NCBI GenBank assembly: GCA_028706895.1
Contig: JAQTVG010000043.1
Coordinates: 1 to 7,297 of the forward strand
Direction: 5' to 3'
Source: Candidatus Omnitrophota bacterium
GTDB taxonomy: Bacteria > Omnitrophota > Gorgyraeia > Gygaellales > Profunditerraquicolaceae
Length of the DNA: 7,297 bases
Shown: piece by piece, positions 6,816 to 7,297 of the stretch
Numbering within the stretch: position 1 is the stretch's first letter
Layout: each line of letters starts with the position of its first letter
Translations under genes and position numbers: made by a program
Notes under the pieces: model-generated
The model's input: the letters and a program-made list of their open reading frames with translations, nothing else
What the model was told of the DNA's origin: nothing
Databases searched by the model: none

Positions 6816-7297
6816 TTAAGGGCTGACAACAATATTATCAATTAACCTGGTTTTTCCTATATAGACGCTAAGGGCAATCAACACCCTCTCCTTTATTGTG
6901 TTTACGCCAGATAAATCAAGCGGGTTAACAATTGATATATACTGGATTCTCGCGCTCTTTTTGCTGCTTATCAGTTGTCTCATCTTTCTTATTATGGACA
7001 AAGAATCCGTGACTCCGTGGCTGATTAAATCCCTCGCCATCCTAAGCGCCTGGTACAATACTGCGGCGTCAGCCCTCTCTTTTTTATCCAAATATTTATT
7101 ACGCGAGCTCATTGCTAATCCGTCTTTCTCACGCACTGTCGGCATCACCTTTATCCGGACAGGGATATTAAGGTCTTCTACCATTTTCTTTATGATAATT
7201 GCCTGTTGAGCGTCCTTTTGCCCAAAATAAGAAATATCCGGATTAATGATATTGAAGAGTTTAGCGACTACTGTAGCCACGCCCTTAAAATGCCCGG
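6816..7297 (-). CDS. panC: Pantothenate synthetase, C-terminal part (cut by window edge)
   Basis: PanC joins pantoate and beta-alanine with ATP to make pantothenate, the precursor of coenzyme A. The open frame runs to the right edge: the codons before the GTG at 7280 read Gly-His-Phe-Lys-Gly, matching the conserved (P)GHF(K/R)GVATVV of the family. The GTG is therefore an internal Val, not a start. About 159 residues are visible of the usual 280. Recognisable parts are GVATVVAKLFNI, YFGQKDAQQ, the loop VREKDGLAMSSRNKYL (the MSSRN motif, equivalent to KMSKS), and the C-terminal domain ending in IGKTRLIDNIVVSP. The N-terminal half with the HIGH-like ATP site is outside the window. It is followed by nadX after 5 nt, which points to one operon. 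Confidence 0.97.
   Translation of the reverse strand, partial: GHFKGVATVVAKLFNIINPDISYFGQKDAQQAIIIKKMVEDLNIPVRIKVMPTVREKDGLAMSSRNKYLDKKERADAAVLYQALRMARDLISHGVTDSLSIIRKMRQLISSKKSARIQYISIVNPLDLSGVNTIKERVLIALSVYIGKTRLIDNIVVSP

Noticed and set aside
6820..6845. AT-rich TGATAATAT as a promoter for nadX within the panC 3' end
   Set aside because: No -35-like hexamer lies at suitable spacing, and the 5-nt gap to panC makes cotranscription the simpler explanation.
6898..7209. Plus-strand frame of 103 codons with a hydrophobic stretch
   Set aside because: It is antisense to panC; the hydrophobic run comes from the complementary codons of the panC C-terminal domain.
7278..7280. GTG as a start codon giving a 154-aa protein
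   Set aside because: The frame stays open upstream and encodes the conserved GHFKG of PanC, so this is an internal valine of a gene cut by the window edge.

Overview
All recognisable genes in this window lie on the minus strand, so the window is read from its right edge to its left. The genes are housekeeping or envelope genes of a Gram-negative-type bacterium with moderate GC content. The mix of TolQ/ExbB-type channel, very long periplasmic TPR protein, archaeal-style aspartate dehydrogenase and small Lys-rich GYLYF-repeat protein reminds me of uncultured PVC-superphylum genomes such as Candidatus Omnitrophota. That placement is from memory and is only a tentative inference. No mobile element, CRISPR array, rRNA or tRNA is visible.

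Right block (7297 to 5706): the 3' half of panC (pantothenate synthetase, cut by the window edge) is followed after 5 nt by nadX (L-aspartate dehydrogenase). After 31 nt comes a small Lys-rich protein of about 80 residues made of two near-identical 39-residue units. A strong intrinsic terminator (hairpin 5657-5693) closes this probable operon. The first two genes belong to coenzyme precursor metabolism (pantothenate/CoA and aspartate/NAD or beta-alanine). The small protein has no function I can assign.

Middle block (5667 to 2837): uvrA (about 930 aa, complete), the damage-recognition ATPase of nucleotide excision repair. A near-consensus sigma70 promoter (TTTACA-17-TATAAT with a TGn extension) sits inside the preceding terminator. 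Its -10 box ends 9 nt before the uvrA ATG, so the transcript should be leaderless or nearly so.

Left block (2851 to 1): a secreted 829-aa protein built of about 21 tandem TPR units, then, after 9 nt, the N-terminal third of a MotA/TolQ/ExbB-family proton channel that runs off the left edge. A second promoter of very similar layout (TTGAAG-17-TATATT, again TGG before the -10 box, again about 11 nt before the ATG) overlaps the uvrA 3' end. The pairing suggests a Tol-Pal or ExbB/ExbD-like energised envelope system with an unusually large CpoB-like TPR partner.

The best leads are the duplicated small protein, the terminator/promoter overlap with leaderless-type starts at two genes, and the giant TPR protein coupled to a TolQ/ExbB channel.
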